The notes beneath the pieces are model-generated. The model was given only the letters and a program-made list of their open reading frames with translations, was not told where the DNA came from and searched no databases. The translations under genes and the position numbers were made by a program. From Stigmatella ashevillena (lineage in GTDB: Bacteria > Myxococcota > Myxococcia > Myxococcales > Myxococcaceae), in assembly GCF_028368975.1 (NCBI RefSeq), contig NZ_JAQNDM010000002.1, forward strand, positions 9,945,572 through 10,009,571: a stretch of 64,000 nucleotides of DNA, read 5' to 3'. Positions 33,681 to 42,783 of this stretch are shown here, piece by piece (the stretch's first letter is position 1; the number at the start of each line of letters is the position of its first letter).

Positions 33681-35084
33681 GTGAGTCGAGCAGGCACGTG
33701 GAGGACGCGCGGGGTGCTGGTGGTGGGAGTGCTCTGGGCGCTCGGGCTCGCGGGGTGCTCCCGTGTGTTCACCCGCCCGTCCGGGGACAGGGAGGAGCCC
33801 CGAAGGGCCCATCTGGCGCCGGGGCCTCTCTTCGCTCCACGCACCTCTTTCACGTTTGCCCTCTTCCTTCCCTCCAAGGCCGGGGTGCCCCTTCCTCCGG
33901 CCCTGCCGGAGTACATTCGCCAGCGGTACCCTCCGCTCCAACTCGTGAGCGCGGCGTCGGAAGGCGTGGCTCTTCCCACCGTGCGAATCTCGAGCCACTC
34001 CGCGTCCGAATACCCTCTCCCCGATGGCGAGACGTTGGAGATGGGGGTGCGCCGTTTGACGCCTCACGAACAAGCCCAGCTCGCGGCCTCTGAGCGGGTG
34101 CTCTTGCTGGAGTTCACCACCCAGCCCCCCGCTCTGGAGGCAGTCCGGCAAGCCCATGTGCTCGCGCTGGAGCTGGCCCGGGCCCACGGAGGTCTGGTGT
34201 GGGATGAGGCGGTTCGCGAGTTCTTCTCCGTGGAGGCCTGGCAGGCCCTGCGGCTGGACGGGTGGGAGCAGGGCGCGCCGCTGCTGGAAAATCACTTCAA
34301 CTCCTACCTGTACTCGGAAGGAGAGGGCATCTCCCGGGTGCTCACCGTGGGGCTGAGCAAGTTCGGACTGCCCGATCTCGAGGTGCCGCAGGTTCCGGGG
34401 GCGCTCTCCGGCAAGATGGGGACGCTCGTCAACCTCGTCGCGCAACTCATGCTCGAGGGCACACCGGTTCAGGCGGACGGCGGCTTTCCCGTGGTCCTCG
34501 ACACCCTGCGATTCGCGCCCTTGCGCGAGCGCCTCCTGTCGCAGGTGTTGCCGGGAGCGCCCCGGCAAGTCCTGCTGGAGCTGAGCCCCGTGGAGCCGCT
34601 GGAAGGGGTGGAGGACGACCGCCTCGTCTCGCTCTTTTTCCCCGCCCACCCAGGGGACACGCCCTCCGAGCGCCCCTATGCGGCCCTGGCCGCGCTGTTT
34701 GGCGCGAAGGATGAGATCCGCTCGACGGCCCACGACGACGAGTTGATGGCCGCCAGCCGCCGTGCGCGGGACGAGCTGCTCTTTCGGATCAAGCCGCGCT
34801 TTCAGGAGGGCATGGAGCCCGGCACGCGCCTGTTCGTGAAGGCCCCGTTCGGCACCACCGGCGGGGGCACCGAGTGGATGTGGATCCTCGTGACGGACTG
34901 GGAGGCCTCGGCCCTGGCCGGGATGCTGGACAGCGAGCCCGAGGATGTGCCGGGCTTGAAAGCAGGGGCCCCCGTCGAGGTGAAAGAGGACGTGCTCTTC
35001 GACTTCCTTCTGGTCCGGCCGGATGGAACCACCGAGGGCAACCAGACGGAGCGCATCATCCTGGAGCGCTCAGGGGGCCGGTGA
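33681..35084 (+). CDS. DUF2314-domain lipoprotein
   Basis: 467 residues from a GTG start behind GAGGAGGAG. The N-terminus has a lipobox (VLVVGVLWALGLAGCSRVF), so the protein is lipid-anchored. The central region (about 150-330) is unfamiliar. The last 110 residues match the DUF2314 pattern: RFQEGMEPGTRLFVKAPFG, GGTEWMWILVTDWEASALAGML and KAGAPVEVKEDVLFDFLLVRPDG. DUF2314 has no established function and often appears in proteins of uncertain envelope roles. It is divergent from the helicase operon and convergent with a sugar-binding protein gene, overlapping it by 15 bp. Confidence 0.8.
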   Translation: MSRAGTWRTRGVLVVGVLWALGLAGCSRVFTRPSGDREEPRRAHLAPGPLFAPRTSFTFALFLPSKAGVPLPPALPEYIRQRYPPLQLVSAASEGVALPTVRISSHSASEYPLPDGETLEMGVRRLTPHEQAQLAASERVLLLEFTTQPPALEAVRQAHVLALELARAHGGLVWDEAVREFFSVEAWQALRLDGWEQGAPLLENHFNSYLYSEGEGISRVLTVGLSKFGLPDLEVPQVPGALSGKMGTLVNLVAQLMLEGTPVQADGGFPVVLDTLRFAPLRERLLSQVLPGAPRQVLLELSPVEPLEGVEDDRLVSLFFPAHPGDTPSERPYAALAALFGAKDEIRSTAHDDELMAASRRARDELLFRIKPRFQEGMEPGTRLFVKAPFGTTGGGTEWMWILVTDWEASALAGMLDSEPEDVPGLKAGAPVEVKEDVLFDFLLVRPDGTTEGNQTERIILERSGGR

Positions 35085-36314
35085 CCGCTTGCGCCGCAGG
35101 CCCTCCACGTCTCGCTGAACCGCCTTCTGGGCTTCTTGCAGGGCCGCCTTGGGCGGGGAGGCCTTCCGCACGATGGCGTTCATGGCGCTGGTCATGGGGG
35201 ACCAGACCATCGTCATCTCGGCCAGGTTGGGGAGCGGAACGGCGAACTCGGCCTGGGCCCGGAACGCCTTCAGGACGGGATCCTGGGCGATCGCGGGCTC
35301 GTCATAGGACTGCTGGAGGGCGGGATTCTGGCGGCCCACGAGCGCCATGAGCCGTTCACCCTCGGGGCCGGTGAGGAAGTTCACGAAATCGAAGGCCTGT
35401 TCCTTGTGCTTCGAAGGGGCGGCCACGGCGACGCCTTCCACGGTCATCCAGGGGCGCATCGGCTTGCCCCCCGCCTCGTTCACGGTGGGCAGCAGGGCCA
35501 GGCCATAGTCGATCTCCGGCGCCACCTCTCCCAGGAACCAGGGGCCGGAGAACACCATCGCCGCTTTGCCCGCGTTGAACAGCGAGGTGGTCAGCGCCGT
35601 GGAGGGCTCGGGCGGCAGGAGCTTGTCCTTGTCCACCCAGCGCATCAGCAACTCCAGCGCCTTCACGTTCTCGGGGGCGTCCAGGCGGGGGGTGGGGCCC
35701 GGATCGAACACCCGGCCTCCGAAGGCGTTCATCAAGGCCGCGTGGTAGTAGAAGTCCGTGTAGGGGTAGACGAGGCAGGGGGTGTCCGCGCGCTTTCCGG
35801 GCAGCTTGGCGCACGCCTCCACCATGTCCTGGGTGGTCCGCGGAGGCTTCGGCAGGAGCTTCTTGTTGTAGATGAGCGTGAGGACCTTGAAGTTCAGGGG
35901 CAGGGCATAGACGGAGCCCCGGTAGGTCATTGCCTCCAGGGTGGAGGGGATGAAGCGCTTGCGGAGGGGCTCATCCAGGAAGAAATCGAGGGGCTCGAGG
36001 ATGTTGCCGCTCTCGACCCAGCCTCCGAGCCGGTCCTGGGGAAAGATGAAGACATCGGGTCCCACGCCGCGCGGCACGGCGGCGCTGATCTTGTCCGTGA
36101 AGGCGTCCGAGGGGATGTTGCGCAGGGTGGCCTTCACGCCGGAGCCTGCCCGGGCTTTGTTGTAGGCGGCCACGGCCTGCTCGAGCGCTGTCCGCTCGGC
36201 GGCCCGGTAGCCGTGCCAGATCTGGAGATCGGTCTCCGCGGGGCCCTCTGCATGGCCCTGGGGGGGCACCAGGAGAAGAAGAAGAAGGGACACGGCAAGG
36301 AAGCAACGGTTCAT
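35070..36314 (-). CDS. Sugar ABC transporter substrate-binding protein (MalE-like), orphan
   Basis: 414 residues with a signal peptide (MNRCFLAVSLLLLLLVPPQGHA). The solute-binding family 1 pattern is clear: LQIWHGYRAAERTALEQAVAAYN, GPDVFIFPQDRLGGWVESG, VYALPLNFKVLTLIYNKKLL and AAMVFSGPWFLGEV. It resembles maltose/maltodextrin-binding proteins. No ATPase or permease gene is adjacent, so it either works with a transporter encoded elsewhere or is a sensor. A GH88 hydrolase is divergent from it, which suggests a link to polysaccharide degradation. Confidence 0.85.
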   Translation of the reverse strand: MNRCFLAVSLLLLLLVPPQGHAEGPAETDLQIWHGYRAAERTALEQAVAAYNKARAGSGVKATLRNIPSDAFTDKISAAVPRGVGPDVFIFPQDRLGGWVESGNILEPLDFFLDEPLRKRFIPSTLEAMTYRGSVYALPLNFKVLTLIYNKKLLPKPPRTTQDMVEACAKLPGKRADTPCLVYPYTDFYYHAALMNAFGGRVFDPGPTPRLDAPENVKALELLMRWVDKDKLLPPEPSTALTTSLFNAGKAAMVFSGPWFLGEVAPEIDYGLALLPTVNEAGGKPMRPWMTVEGVAVAAPSKHKEQAFDFVNFLTGPEGERLMALVGRQNPALQQSYDEPAIAQDPVLKAFRAQAEFAVPLPNLAEMTMVWSPMTSAMNAIVRKASPPKAALQEAQKAVQRDVEGLRRKRSPAP

Positions 36315-36437
36315 GGCGGCACCTCGGAGGTTCCCAGTCTACAGGGGAGTATCCACTCGTGAACGCCGCCGCTGATCCGGGCGGGCGCGATGCTTATCTC
36401 CGGCAGTGGCCCTCCCTCGCTCTGGATGGGGCCAGGG

Positions 36438-38312
36438 ATGGTGGACATGGCGCGCGGAATTCAGGTGAGACGATGGCCCGTGGGCTTGCTCCTGGGCCTG
36501 CTCGTGGCGGGCCCCGCCGTGGCGCTGGAGGAGGCCGCGGTGGAGCGAGCGCTCCAGTTCTCCCAGCAGCAGTTGACCCGGATGGCCACGCGGCTGAAGG
36601 TCGGCCAGTACCCCAAAAGCACCGGGCCGGATGGGACGATCCAGACGACACCCGCCACGGACATGACTGGCTGGACGCAGGGCTTCTTCCCCGGAGAGCT
36701 CTGGCTCATGTACGGGCTGACGGGAGCCTCCTCGTGGAGAACGCTCGCCGAGGACTGGACGCGTGCCCTGGAAGTCCAGCGTGGGAACACCCAGACGCAC
36801 GATCTGGGCTTCAAGTTCATCCCCAGCTATGGCCACGCGTACCAGCTGACGGGAGATCCTTATTACCAGGACATCCTGTTGCAGGCCGCTGCCTCTCTGG
36901 CCACCCGGTATGACGAGAAGGTGGGGGTCATCAACACCTGTGATTGGAACCCGGACTGGCACCTGCCGACCGTCATCGACACGATGATGAACCTGGAGCT
37001 GCTCTTCTGGGCCGCGAACCATGGAGGGCCCGCCGAGTGGAAGGACATGGCGCTCCACCACGCGCTGCGCACCCTGGAGGATCTCGTCCGCGCCGATGGT
37101 GGCACCTTCCATGTGGTGGACTACGACCCGGAGTCCGGGGCCATCCTCTCGAAGGAGACCTACCAGGGGCATGCGGATGGCTCCACGTGGGCGAGAGGGC
37201 AGGCGTGGGCCATGTACGGCTTCACCCTGGCCTACCGGTACACCTTGGATCCGCGCATGCTGGGGGCTGCCCGGAAGGTGACCGATGCCTTTCTGAGCCG
37301 GTTGTCTGGGGACTTCGTGCCCAACTGGGACTTCGACGCGCCAGAGCAACGCAAGGACTCGTCGGCCGCGGCCGCCGCAGCCGCCGCGCTGCTGGAGCTC
37401 CACCTCTACGAGACAGATCCGGTCCAGCGCGAGCGCTACCGGTCCGCCGCGGTCCGCATCCTCGAGAGCCTCACGTCGTCGGCGTATCTGGCGGCGGGAA
37501 CGGGCAGCGCCGGCATCTTGTTGCATGGCGTTGGCCACCTGCCCGCGGGCCATGAGGTGGACGTGGGCCTTGTCTACGGGGACTACTATTTCATCGAGGC
37601 GCTGACGCGGTACCGGCAGTTGCCGCGGGGGGAAGGGGGTTGGCCCTCGAAGCGGGACTTTGCCGGGAGCCTGTACCCGCTGGGCACCGGCAACACGGGC
37701 GTGCTCACGGTGGAGTTCGACGTCACACCCCACGGCCAGTCCATTGATGGTGTGGTGGGCTACGTGAGCCGCTCGGCCGCGGTGTCCTCCTATGAGGACC
37801 TGCCGGTGCTCTTGCGCATGAATCCCAGCGGCGTGTTTGAAGCGCGGGATGGCTCGGCCTACGCGGCATTGACCCGGGTGGCCTATACCGCGCACCAGAC
37901 GTACCACGTGCGGATGGTGGTGGACCTGCCCGCCCGGAACTACAGCGTCTGGCTTACCCCTCCAGGTCGTCCGGAGGTGCCACTGGCGGATCGCTTCGCC
38001 TTCCGTCCCGGGGCGCTCCCCTTGGAGGATCTCGGTCAGGTGTCGCTCAAGAGCGTCCAGATCGACAAGGAGTTCACGGTGGAGCGTCATGCCGTGAAGG
38101 CCTCGGCGACGCCTCCGGCCCCTGGTGAACCCGTGCCCGAGGTGCCTCCAGAAGAAGCTCCCCCCGAGGAAGAGGTGCCTCAGGAACAGCCGCCCGGAGG
38201 GCTCGAGCGCACGGCAGGGGGCTGTGCCGCGGCCCCGGGCTCTGCGGGCGCTGCCTGGGGAGTGCTGCTGCTTGCCGCGCTCATGGCCGCACGCCGCGCC
38301 CAGGGACGCTGA
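36438..38312 (+). CDS. Secreted GH88-like unsaturated glucuronyl hydrolase with MYXO-CTERM-like tail
   Basis: 624 residues from the ATG at 36438; 36447 is an equally possible start. A signal peptide (VGLLLGLLVAGPAVA) is followed by an (alpha/alpha)6 domain of GH88 type: DMTGWTQGFFPGELWLMYG, HDLGFKFIPSYGHAY, NTCDWNPDW and DGSTWARGQAWAMYGF. A beta-rich domain of about 170 residues follows, then a Pro/Glu-rich linker and a C-terminal GGCAAAPGSAG, hydrophobic segment and RRAQGR. This tail matches the MYXO-CTERM sorting pattern for surface display. GH88 enzymes remove unsaturated uronic acid from oligosaccharides left by lyases, so it likely acts outside the cell on acidic polysaccharides. Confidence 0.85.
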   Translation: MVDMARGIQVRRWPVGLLLGLLVAGPAVALEEAAVERALQFSQQQLTRMATRLKVGQYPKSTGPDGTIQTTPATDMTGWTQGFFPGELWLMYGLTGASSWRTLAEDWTRALEVQRGNTQTHDLGFKFIPSYGHAYQLTGDPYYQDILLQAAASLATRYDEKVGVINTCDWNPDWHLPTVIDTMMNLELLFWAANHGGPAEWKDMALHHALRTLEDLVRADGGTFHVVDYDPESGAILSKETYQGHADGSTWARGQAWAMYGFTLAYRYTLDPRMLGAARKVTDAFLSRLSGDFVPNWDFDAPEQRKDSSAAAAAAAALLELHLYETDPVQRERYRSAAVRILESLTSSAYLAAGTGSAGILLHGVGHLPAGHEVDVGLVYGDYYFIEALTRYRQLPRGEGGWPSKRDFAGSLYPLGTGNTGVLTVEFDVTPHGQSIDGVVGYVSRSAAVSSYEDLPVLLRMNPSGVFEARDGSAYAALTRVAYTAHQTYHVRMVVDLPARNYSVWLTPPGRPEVPLADRFAFRPGALPLEDLGQVSLKSVQIDKEFTVERHAVKASATPPAPGEPVPEVPPEEAPPEEEVPQEQPPGGLERTAGGCAAAPGSAGAAWGVLLLAALMAARRAQGR

Positions 38313-38331
38313 GGCCGAAGGCGTCCGCGCC

Positions 38332-41300
38332 TCAGTGGGAAGGCGTCTGAGGCGGTGAAACCCGGGCGGCGCCAAGTCCCGTGGGAGGGACTGCCTTCAG
38401 GTTTTCCACTTGGGTGCAGAGCAGGCGGAGCACTTGCTCGGTGAGTTTCGCCAGGGTGCTCAGCAGCTCGCCATCGGCGGTGCGGCCATGCCAGAGCAGT
38501 TGGGCCTGCTCCGCGGACAGCCGGGCCTCCACGCGCAGGGGGATGACGCCGGTTCCCGGCCAGGGCCCGTCATCGAAGATGGCCAGGGTGCGCAGGGTTC
38601 CTCGGCTGGACGGGGCACCCTCGTCCTCCAGGTGCAGGCCGAAGTCGGGCGTCGGCAGCGCGAAGAGCGCCTCGGACAGGGAGCGGTCCTCCCCGTAGGT
38701 CCTCAGGCCTTCGTAGGCCAGCCCCGCCAGGGGCGCCTCCAGCAGTTGGAGGTGGATCCGGCGCGCCAGCTTGTCCGGGGCCGTGCCGGGCTCCAGGGAC
38801 AAGAGGGTGGGGAACGCATAGTGAAGGTTGCCCAGCATGCGAGAGGTGTCCACCCGGTAGAGGTTGGTTCCCCGCGCGCTCTGTTCCAGGCTGACCCGGA
38901 CCGAGGCGCGCTGAGCATGCGTGCCAAAGGCGAGCGCACACGCCGTCAGCAGCACCGCCTCCCGGGAGACGTCGAGCAGGGTGGCCGCCCGCTGAAGCGC
39001 GGAGGCATCCACGGTGGCTTGCGCGCTGGGGGCGGGGGCTCCCGAGGCGCTGAGCGCAGGAGCCGCGACTTCGTGCGGCGGGGAGGGTTCGAGCCAGTGC
39101 GTGCGGGCTTCCTCCGCGGTACGGGAGAGCCGGACTTCGGTGGTGAGCTGCTGGGCCCACCCCACCAGAGAGCCGCTCTGGGCGGCAAGCCGCACGCGCC
39201 CTCGCAGCCGTGCCTGCTCGCAGCCATCCGCGAGGTCCGAGGCGAGGATGCGCCACGAAGACTCATCCATGAGGGAGGGGTGGCAGATCGCCATGAGCCA
39301 CGGCGCGGCCCCGTTGCCCCGGGCGCAGAAGACGAACGTGGCCAGTGCGCCTGCGCACCGGCCCACCTCGGCGCCCAGCTTCCGGGCCATGGCCTCGACG
39401 GTGGGCCAGCACTCCACGTCCGTCCGGGACGAGAGATCAATCCGCGTCAGGGGCACCGGCTCCTTCTCGGGCGCGATCAGGGCCGCCCACCCGGAGTGTC
39501 CCTCCGGGCCCTGCCGCGTGTAGCGCATGCGCAGCGGCTCGTGGGCGGCCCACACCGCGTGGAGCGCCTCTTCCGCGTGCAAGGCTTCGGTGCCAGCCGG
39601 TAGCTCGAAGAGCCGGCAGGCCCCGGTACGGCCCTGGAGGCCGCGCGCGGGATCATGAACCGCGTACAGCGCGGGCGTCAGGGGAACCAGGCCCTGGGTG
39701 GCGTTCCAAGCAGCCTCACGCCGGGGGGGAAGGGCCTCGGAGGGGGCGGGACGGGGCGCCTCGTCGTCCTGCGCCGGGGTGAGCGGCTTGAGGCCGGACG
39801 CCTGGTGGACCGCGCGTGTGGCGGTGCGCGAGACACGACCCGTGGAGGATCGGGGCAGGGAGTAGGCCCGCACCAGCACGATGGCCTGGGGCGTCACCCC
39901 GTGGCGCAGGTTCACGCGCCGGTGGATGGCCTCGGTGATGTCCTGCAGCCGCTTGCGAGAGTCCGCGGGGGGCAGCTCCGGCTCGGAGGGGAGCACCTCG
40001 GCGATCAGCGTGAGCTCCTCGTTTCGCCCTTGCTTGGAGGCCACCGCCACACAGCTGCCGGGGACCAGCGCCGGGTGGCTGGATTCCACGTCGAACTCCA
40101 GATCCTGGAGCCGCAGATCCTGTCCCTGCCAGATGATGACGTCCCGGAGCCTCCCCGTGACGTACAGGTCTCCACCCACACAGGCCCCGACATCTCCTGT
40201 GCGCAGGAAGGCGCGTCCCGCCGAGGCCGAGCCCGTCAGCCGTCCGCGGAAGACCTCTTCCGTGGTGCCCACCCGGCCCCAGTACCCGTCCGCCACACTC
40301 AGGCCGGACACCCAGATTTCGCCAATCTCCTGGTCGCTGCGCACCGCGCGCGTGATGGGATCCACGATGAGCACCTGGACGCTCGCCGCCGGACCGCTGC
40401 TGACCAGCTTCGTGGCCGCGCCCGGCCGCTCGGTGATGCGCTGCTGGGACAGCGCGTCCACGGCCACCCCACGCACGGTGGGGCCCGCGTCGGACTTGCA
40501 GCTGGAGATCAGGAAAGTGGACTCCGCCAGCCCATACAGCGGGCGGAAGGCCTTGGCCTGGAACCCACTCGGGCCGAAGTGCTCCGCGAAGCGCTCCAGC
40601 GTCTCGGCGCGGATCTGCTCGGTTCCGGAGAAGGCGACGCGCCAGCGGCTCAAGTCGAGCCGGGCCCGTTCGGCCTCGCTCACCGTGCGGACACAGAGCT
40701 CATAGGCGAAGTTCGGGGCGCCGCTGACCGTTGCGCCGGAGGTAGAGAGGGCCTCCAGCCAGCGGCCCGGCCGCTGGAAGAAGAACTGCGGCGGCATGAG
40801 GAGGCAGTGGACGCCCGCGTACAAGGGCTGGAGCACCCCTTCGAGCAGCCCCAAGCCCTGGTGGGTGGGAAGCCAGAGGAGGATTTTATCGGTGAAGGTG
40901 TGCCCCAGCGAGCGGCGCAGCGCCTCGCAGTTGTCCAGGAGGTTGGCGTGCGTCACCCGCACCCCCTTGGGGGCTCCCAGGGTGCCTGCCGTGTACTGGA
41001 GGAACGCGATGGCACGCGTGTCCACCACCGGGGGATGCCAGTCGGAGGGAGGTTCGCCCTGGATGGCCTCGGCGGCGATCAGATCGATGTGGCCCGCCAA
41101 CCCCTCGATGGTGAGCCGCTGGCCTTCGGCGGGCCGCTGACCGGCGACGAGCGCCGCGGCGGCCCCGGAATCCATGGCCAGGGTGGCCATCTGCCCCGGC
41201 CCCTGGAGGGGTGCGTTGAACAGCGGTGAGGGAACGGGCACGGCGATCGCGCCCGCATAGAGGCAGCCGAAGAAGCTGGCCACGGAGGCGGGGCCCGGGG

Positions 41301-41550
41301 GCAGCGAGACGAGAACACGTTGGCCGGACAGCCCGCGTCCTCCCAACTCCGCCGCGATGGACCGGGCCCGCTGGTCCAGCTCCGCATAGGTGAGGGTGAT
41401 GTCCTCGGAGGGCTGTGCGCCCAGGAAGGTGAAGGCGGGGGCTTGGCCCTGGTCTGCTGCCCGGCGTCGGAGGATGTCCGCGAAGGTTCGCGCCTCCTTC
41501 CAAACGAGGCGGGCCCCGCCGCTGGCCGGGGAGTGTGCGTGTTCTTTCAC
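38332..41550 (-). CDS. Fatty-acyl-AMP ligase fused to a degenerate NRPS epimerase-like domain
   Basis: 1072 residues. Residues 15-585 form a FAAL-type adenylation domain (LQYTAGTLGAPKGVRVTHANLL, FRPLYGLAESTFLIS, FLRTGDVGACVGGDLYVTGR). The usual C-terminal catalytic Lys is Arg 572 (SSTGRVSR). Residues 620-1055 follow the order of NRPS epimerization motifs (GLVPLTPALYAVHD, AVLLTACALAFG, SRMLGNLHYAFPTLL, LAGLAYEGLRTYG), but the HHxxxDG box reads CHPSLMDES and the EGHGRE box reads LEQSARG, so racemisation is unlikely. No carrier-protein serine motif is present between the domains. It may load a fatty acid onto a separate carrier, or have lost catalysis. It is divergent from the O-antigen exporter genes. 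Confidence 0.85.
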   Translation of the reverse strand: MKEHAHSPASGGARLVWKEARTFADILRRRAADQGQAPAFTFLGAQPSEDITLTYAELDQRARSIAAELGGRGLSGQRVLVSLPPGPASVASFFGCLYAGAIAVPVPSPLFNAPLQGPGQMATLAMDSGAAAALVAGQRPAEGQRLTIEGLAGHIDLIAAEAIQGEPPSDWHPPVVDTRAIAFLQYTAGTLGAPKGVRVTHANLLDNCEALRRSLGHTFTDKILLWLPTHQGLGLLEGVLQPLYAGVHCLLMPPQFFFQRPGRWLEALSTSGATVSGAPNFAYELCVRTVSEAERARLDLSRWRVAFSGTEQIRAETLERFAEHFGPSGFQAKAFRPLYGLAESTFLISSCKSDAGPTVRGVAVDALSQQRITERPGAATKLVSSGPAASVQVLIVDPITRAVRSDQEIGEIWVSGLSVADGYWGRVGTTEEVFRGRLTGSASAGRAFLRTGDVGACVGGDLYVTGRLRDVIIWQGQDLRLQDLEFDVESSHPALVPGSCVAVASKQGRNEELTLIAEVLPSEPELPPADSRKRLQDITEAIHRRVNLRHGVTPQAIVLVRAYSLPRSSTGRVSRTATRAVHQASGLKPLTPAQDDEAPRPAPSEALPPRREAAWNATQGLVPLTPALYAVHDPARGLQGRTGACRLFELPAGTEALHAEEALHAVWAAHEPLRMRYTRQGPEGHSGWAALIAPEKEPVPLTRIDLSSRTDVECWPTVEAMARKLGAEVGRCAGALATFVFCARGNGAAPWLMAICHPSLMDESSWRILASDLADGCEQARLRGRVRLAAQSGSLVGWAQQLTTEVRLSRTAEEARTHWLEPSPPHEVAAPALSASGAPAPSAQATVDASALQRAATLLDVSREAVLLTACALAFGTHAQRASVRVSLEQSARGTNLYRVDTSRMLGNLHYAFPTLLSLEPGTAPDKLARRIHLQLLEAPLAGLAYEGLRTYGEDRSLSEALFALPTPDFGLHLEDEGAPSSRGTLRTLAIFDDGPWPGTGVIPLRVEARLSAEQAQLLWHGRTADGELLSTLAKLTEQVLRLLCTQVENLKAVPPTGLGAARVSPPQTPSH

Positions 41551-42003
41551 GGCGTCCCGTCACCTAAATGAAGAGGAGCCCGGAGCGCGAGAGCCCGGAC
41601 CTGACAACCGAGGATCCATCGAAGAACGGGGACCTGTCCATCGCTTGGAAGTGCAACGGAAAAATCCAACAATGACGCCCCCTTGGGAGAGGACAGCCTC
41701 ACGCTCCGTGAATGCCGTGCCCGGCGCGCTCGCGGCACGGCGGCAGGAGCGCCCGTTGGGCGCCACCCGGCGGCGTGTTGACGCTCCCAGGCCTTTCCCC
41801 TAGGGTGCGCGCCGCCCTCGGGTGGGGTCTGTCACCCCGGAAGCTGCGGCCGTCCCCCGAGCCTTCTCCCTCGAAACATTCGTCTTTCCAGGCACGGTTG
41901 CCTGGGCAACGGGAAGGGGTTGGAGGCTCCGCGGTACTTGCCTGCCCGGGTGACTCCGCGACGCTTACGGCCAGCCGGCCTTCTGGTGTAGGGATACTGC
42001 CGC
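41551..42003. other. Intergenic region between the FAAL gene and wzm
   Basis: This 453-bp stretch separates two divergent genes and should hold both promoters. No open frame with normal codon use, tRNA or repeat family was seen. A perfect 14-bp palindrome GTTGCCTGGGCAAC lies at 41897-41910, a possible operator. Near wzm, TTACGG and TAGGGA spaced by 18 bp could be a weak vegetative promoter, but the match is poor. Confidence 0.5.
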
Positions 42004-42783
42004 ATGCTGCGTAACCTCCGAGAGCTTTACCAATACCGTGGCCTGCTGCTGAGCCTGACGCAGCGGGAGTTGAAGGCGCGCTACCGCGGCTCGGTCCTCG
42101 GGTTCCTGTGGACGTTCCTCAACCCGATGCTGCAGATGGTCGTCTACACGCTGCTGTTCTCGGTCTACATGCGCCAGCAGATCGAACACTACCCGTACTT
42201 CGTGTTCATCGGCCTGCTGCCATGGATCTGGTTCTCCAGCTCCATCGGGGCGGGGGCCAGCGCGATCAGCGACCGGAGGGATCTGCTCACCAAGGTGCGT
42301 TTTCCGGCCCAGGTGCTGCCCGCCACCGTGGTGGTCACCAACCTGTGCAACTTCCTGTTGTCGGTTCCCCTGCTTATCGTCTTCGGACTCATCCTGGGGC
42401 GCTGGCCTTCCTGGCACCTGCTCTTCTTCCCGGTCGTTGTCCTCATCCAGCTCTGCGTGACGATGGGGCTTGCCTACCTCATCTCCGCCATCAACGTGAC
42501 GTTCCGGGACTTGCAGCAGATCGTCGCCAACCTGCTGACGATGTGGTTCTTCGTCACGCCCATCTTCTACCGGACGTCGACCGTGCCCGAGCAGTTCCGG
42601 GATCTGGTGGTCCTCGCCAATCCCATGGCGGTGATGGTCACCTCGTACCAGGCCATCTTCTATGAGCATCAGATGCCCGCCCCGGGACCGCTGCTGATGT
42701 GGTTGGGTATCGCGCTCGTGCTCCTGGCCGTGGCGTCCAGCATCTTCGAGCGGCGGCGTGAGGAGTTCGCGGAGGTCGTTTGA
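42004..42783 (+). CDS. wzm: O-antigen/polysaccharide ABC-2 permease (Wzm)
   Basis: 259 residues with the ABC-2 exporter pattern: a cytoplasmic N-terminus carrying LTQRELKARYRGSVLGFLW, then about six membrane segments (MLQMVVYTLLFSVYM, YFVFIGLLPWIWFSS, FLLSVPLLIVFGLILG, LCVTMGLAYLISAINV and others). Wzm forms the channel that moves lipid-linked polysaccharide across the inner membrane. The ATPase gene wzt starts at the stop codon (TTGA overlap), as usual for this pair. In Myxococcus xanthus the wzm-wzt-wbgA locus is needed for O-antigen and normal motility. Confidence 0.93.
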   Translation: MLRNLRELYQYRGLLLSLTQRELKARYRGSVLGFLWTFLNPMLQMVVYTLLFSVYMRQQIEHYPYFVFIGLLPWIWFSSSIGAGASAISDRRDLLTKVRFPAQVLPATVVVTNLCNFLLSVPLLIVFGLILGRWPSWHLLFFPVVVLIQLCVTMGLAYLISAINVTFRDLQQIVANLLTMWFFVTPIFYRTSTVPEQFRDLVVLANPMAVMVTSYQAIFYEHQMPAPGPLLMWLGIALVLLAVASSIFERRREEFAEVV

